A DNA stretch of 8,815 nucleotides, taken from positions 1-8,815 of the forward strand of contig JAPUKX010000166.1 of assembly GCA_027295435.1 (NCBI GenBank), read 5' to 3'. This DNA comes from Planctomycetota bacterium. GTDB lineage: Bacteria; Planctomycetota; Phycisphaerae; Phycisphaerales; SM1A02. The notes beneath the pieces were generated by a model. That model saw only the letters and a list, made by a program, of their open reading frames with translations. It was not told the origin of the DNA and made no database searches. A program made the position numbers and the translations under genes. Below, piece by piece: positions 6,895-8,815 of this stretch (position 1 is the first letter of the stretch; every line of letters starts with the position of its first letter).

Positions 6895-7001
6895 ACCGGT
6901 GAGTATATCGTCCCAACCATCCGTCTCCGGCCATATCGTGACGGCTGAGACATCCAAACCTCGGGTCCCTAGCCTTCCTGGCTCAAGCCTCAAGCCTTCC
7001 G
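6895..7001. promoter_or_regulatory. Divergent intergenic region between parA and recO
   Basis: These 107 bases must carry the promoters for parA (minus) and recO (plus) if both are transcribed locally. Apart from the TATACT next to parA I see no recognisable hexamers. There is a small imperfect duplication of CTCAAGCC and AGCCTTCC just before recO, and no Shine-Dalgarno site for recO. Confidence 0.4.
6902..6907 (-). promoter_or_regulatory. Possible -10 box for a leaderless parA transcript
   Basis: The minus strand reads TATACT, then 7 bases, then the parA ATG at 6894. That spacing would put the transcription start at or next to the start codon, and there is no Shine-Dalgarno site. No -35 hexamer is recognisable 17 bases upstream (CCGGAG), so this is a weak call from a single hexamer. 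Confidence 0.3.
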
Positions 7002-7742
7002 ATGCCCACCATCACCGACAACGCGATCTGCATTCGCCGATGGGACTACTCTGAGACCTCGCAGACCGTAAGCTTCTTTGCGCGCCGCCACGGCATCATT
7101 CGCGGGCTTCTCAAAGGCGCCAAGCGCGCCAAGGGCAGGTTTGGCGGCGGCATCGACCTGCTGACCTATGGTGAGATCGTTGCGATCATCCGCCCGGACG
7201 GTGATCTCGCCACGGTGACCCATTGGCACCTTCTGGAGATCTACCGGGCGCTGCACCAGCACCTTGCGGCCAACCGAGCCGGGCTGTACATGGCCGACTT
7301 GGTCCACCACATGCTCCGCGAGCACGATCCGCATCCCCGACTGTTCGACGCGCTGCGGTCCGCGCTCGCCGGGCTTGAAGACGTACCTCACGCTCAGGGG
7401 ACGCTGCTGCGATTTCAATGGTCGCTGCTATGCGAGACCGGCTATCGGCCACAACTGGATCGTGACGCTGCCTCCGGCAAGGCGCTGCCGACAACTTCTG
7501 CGACGCTTTCGTTCTCGGCCACGGCCGGCGGCGTGGTCGCCGACACCGGCCCGGCAGATCGCTGGCGGGTGCGCGGTGAAACCATTGATCTCATCCGGGC
7601 GGTCGCGGCCGGCGACCCGACCGAGGAGTTTGACGATCAATATTTCGAGCGTGCCAATCGCCTGCTTGGCGCTTACATCAGGGAGCTGATTGGTGTTGAG
7701 CCGCCAACGATGAAGTGGATGTTAGGCGACCTTGGGCCCTGA
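7002..7742 (+). CDS. recO: DNA repair protein RecO
   Basis: RecO works with RecR (and RecF) to load RecA on SSB-coated single-stranded DNA in recombinational repair. The 246-residue product is of family length. It has the N-terminal OB-fold signature RRWDYSETSQTVSFFARRHGIIRGLLKGAKR at about residues 12-42, followed by GGGIDLLTYGEIV. The C-terminal helical part contains LLRFQWSLLCETGYRPQLDR and ends with ANRLLGAYIRELIG. In many RecO proteins the segment after LDR carries CxxC…CxxC zinc ligands. Here it reads DAASGK with later VVADTG, so all four cysteines are absent (about residues 155-182). The start at 7002 matches the expected short N-terminus; no Shine-Dalgarno site is seen. The gene diverges from parA across 107 bases and converges on the M16 peptidase gene with 6 bases between stops. 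Confidence 0.93.
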   Translation: MPTITDNAICIRRWDYSETSQTVSFFARRHGIIRGLLKGAKRAKGRFGGGIDLLTYGEIVAIIRPDGDLATVTHWHLLEIYRALHQHLAANRAGLYMADLVHHMLREHDPHPRLFDALRSALAGLEDVPHAQGTLLRFQWSLLCETGYRPQLDRDAASGKALPTTSATLSFSATAGGVVADTGPADRWRVRGETIDLIRAVAAGDPTEEFDDQYFERANRLLGAYIRELIGVEPPTMKWMLGDLGP

Positions 7743-7760
7743 GTTGAATCACTCCGGGGC
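7736..7760. terminator. Imperfect hairpin across the recO and peptidase stops
   Basis: The left arm GCCC-T-GAGT and right arm ACTC-CG-GGGC can pair with one small internal loop around a 6-base loop TGAATC. The hairpin covers both convergent stop codons. No T-run follows on either strand. It could be a bidirectional terminator, but the evidence is only position and pairing. Confidence 0.3.
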
Positions 7761-8815
7761 AAGCCGACCGATGACTCGCGGGCGAAACGGGAATGCCTGG
7801 TAGACGTTTCGCAGATCATCAAGCGTCACCGCGTTGATCCGCTGCAGTTCATCTTCAAGCGACAGGTACCGGCCAGTGTACGTCCACTGCCGTCCCAGCC
7901 GTTGCATCCGCCCGGCAGGCAACTCCCCTTGGAGCGTTGCACCAGTGGCAATCTTACTGCGGACCCGGGCCAGATCGTCCTCGGTAAGCGAATCGACCAA
8001 CCCCTCGATCTGCTCAAACGCCACCTGTTCGACGCGCTGCGCGTCGTCGGGCGAGCACACGTAATAGAGCATGTACTCGCCCACCCGATCGCGCCCATCG
8101 TATCCAACGCGGGCTTCCTCGGCCAAACCGGTCTCGATCAAGGCCCAATAGAGCCGCGATCCTTCCGCATCGCCGAGGATTTGAGCCAGCATCGCCGCCG
8201 GATAGCGTCGTTCGTCCTGTATGGGTGGCGCCGGCGCGGCCATGATCGCATAGTGGCGGTTCACCTTCGCCGAGCGGATCGTGAACTCGTCGTCAACACA
8301 TTCGAGCGCGGGGTAGCGTCGGCGTGGCTGGGTGGTTTGCCACTGGCCGCAATCGCGTGACAGGCGCTGCACCATCACGTCGAAATCGAGCCGGCCGGCC
8401 AGCGCGACCGTGGTGTTGTCGCCCGAATACCGTCGCGTGAAATACGCCTGCATCTGGGCAGCGGTGAGGCGTTCGATCGTTTGGGGGGTCCCCAGCACGC
8501 GATGACTCAGCGGGTGGGTGCGGTAGTACGCCTCCATCGTCCGCTCATAGAGGACCCAGAAGGGTTGGTCCTCATACATCGCGATCTCTTCGAGAATGAC
8601 ACTCTTCTCGTCATCGAAGTCCTTCGGGCGCAAAGCCGGTCGAAGGATGTCGGCCAGGATTTCCTGGGCTCGCGGCAAATGCTCCGGCAACGCGTGCGCC
8701 CAGAATGCGGTCACCTCGCCGCTTGTGTACGCATTGTGATCGGCCCCGATTTCGTCAAACTGCCGGTCAACGTCCGCCGCCGTTCGCGTCTCGGTGCCCT
8801 TGAACATCATGTGCT
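7749..8815 (-). CDS. M16 family zinc metallopeptidase (5' end cut by the window edge)
   Basis: This is a pitrilysin/mitochondrial-processing-peptidase type zinc protease. The visible part is about 355 residues; the family's usual 410-430 suggests that only some 50-60 N-terminal residues lie outside. The first complete codon in the window is His (8811-8813), followed by MMFKGT. This is the second His of the inverted HxxEH zinc motif, as in HxxEHMMFKGT; the first His and Glu would be just beyond the edge. Further hallmarks are HNAYTSGEVTAFWA and, about 75 residues after the His, VILEEIAMYEDQP, which contains the third zinc ligand (Glu74 or Glu75 counting from the first Met). The C-terminal half is the inactive-like M16_C domain with RRYPAAMLAQILGDAEGSRLYWALIE. 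Such proteins are exported or cytosolic depending on the missing N-terminus, so location cannot be stated. Substrates are unknown. The gene converges with recO. Confidence 0.93.
   Translation of the reverse strand, partial: HMMFKGTETRTAADVDRQFDEIGADHNAYTSGEVTAFWAHALPEHLPRAQEILADILRPALRPKDFDDEKSVILEEIAMYEDQPFWVLYERTMEAYYRTHPLSHRVLGTPQTIERLTAAQMQAYFTRRYSGDNTTVALAGRLDFDVMVQRLSRDCGQWQTTQPRRRYPALECVDDEFTIRSAKVNRHYAIMAAPAPPIQDERRYPAAMLAQILGDAEGSRLYWALIETGLAEEARVGYDGRDRVGEYMLYYVCSPDDAQRVEQVAFEQIEGLVDSLTEDDLARVRSKIATGATLQGELPAGRMQRLGRQWTYTGRYLSLEDELQRINAVTLDDLRNVYQAFPFRPRVIGRLAPE

Noticed and set aside
6064..6948. 294-codon plus-strand frame opposite parA
   Set aside because: Antisense of conserved ParA motifs, no recognisable domain.
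6895..6993. 33-residue N-terminal extension of ParA
   Set aside because: No conserved sequence, and it would take up nearly all of the gap to the divergent recO.
6971..7001. Short repeated words CTCAAGCC and AGCCTTCC before recO
   Set aside because: Too short and overlapping to call an operator; likely local duplication or chance.
1..8815. Search for CRISPR arrays, tRNA or rRNA genes, integrases, transposases and att sites
   Set aside because: No regularly spaced repeats, cloverleaf-like sequences or recombinase motifs were seen on either strand.

Overview
The window looks like an ordinary chromosomal stretch of a GC-rich bacterium, most likely a planctomycete and possibly of the Phycisphaerae type. 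The best clue is a zinc-ribbon motif of the form CxxC…DLRGT…RCxxCG at the C-terminus of the VanZ-like protein, a style I associate with planctomycete proteins. The futalosine menaquinone pathway gene mqnE, weak or absent Shine-Dalgarno sites and loosely packed housekeeping genes fit this but do not prove it. The assignment is an inference from protein style only.

Layout, left to right. Positions 1-626 hold the 5' part of a minus-strand gene for a Ser/Asp-rich, then long coiled-coil protein that runs off the left edge. Next to it (703-861, minus) is a doubtful 52-codon frame with a helix-turn-helix-like end that stops by a possible frameshift. On the plus strand is mqnE (830-2146), aminofutalosine synthase. 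Its open frame continues far upstream, but that upstream part is only the antisense of the coiled-coil gene. A GC-rich hairpin separates mqnE from a convergent minus-strand gene for a four-helix membrane protein with a soluble middle domain (2173-2922). Upstream of that, also on the minus strand, is murJ (3039-4601), the lipid II flippase. Then comes an 82-84 bp imperfect inverted repeat built from CACAGAG units (4635-4718).

The minus strand continues with a VanZ-like membrane protein carrying two zinc-ribbon-like cysteine clusters (4739-5908). It is fused by an ATGA stop/start overlap to the upstream parA/soj-type ATPase gene (5905-6894). recO (7002-7742, plus) diverges from parA. It converges on a minus-strand M16 metallopeptidase gene (7749-8815), whose 5' end is cut by the right edge just after the second His of the HxxEH motif.

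Functionally the genes cover menaquinone synthesis, peptidoglycan precursor export, DNA segregation, recombinational repair and proteolysis. There is no sign of a prophage, defence island, CRISPR array, tRNA or rRNA. I found no convincing new multi-gene system. The points most worth a second look are the translationally coupled ParA/VanZ-zinc-ribbon pair, the RecO without its zinc-finger cysteines, the insertion in MqnE, the CACAGAG repeat element, and the hidden coiled-coil gene with its possible frameshifted HTH neighbour.
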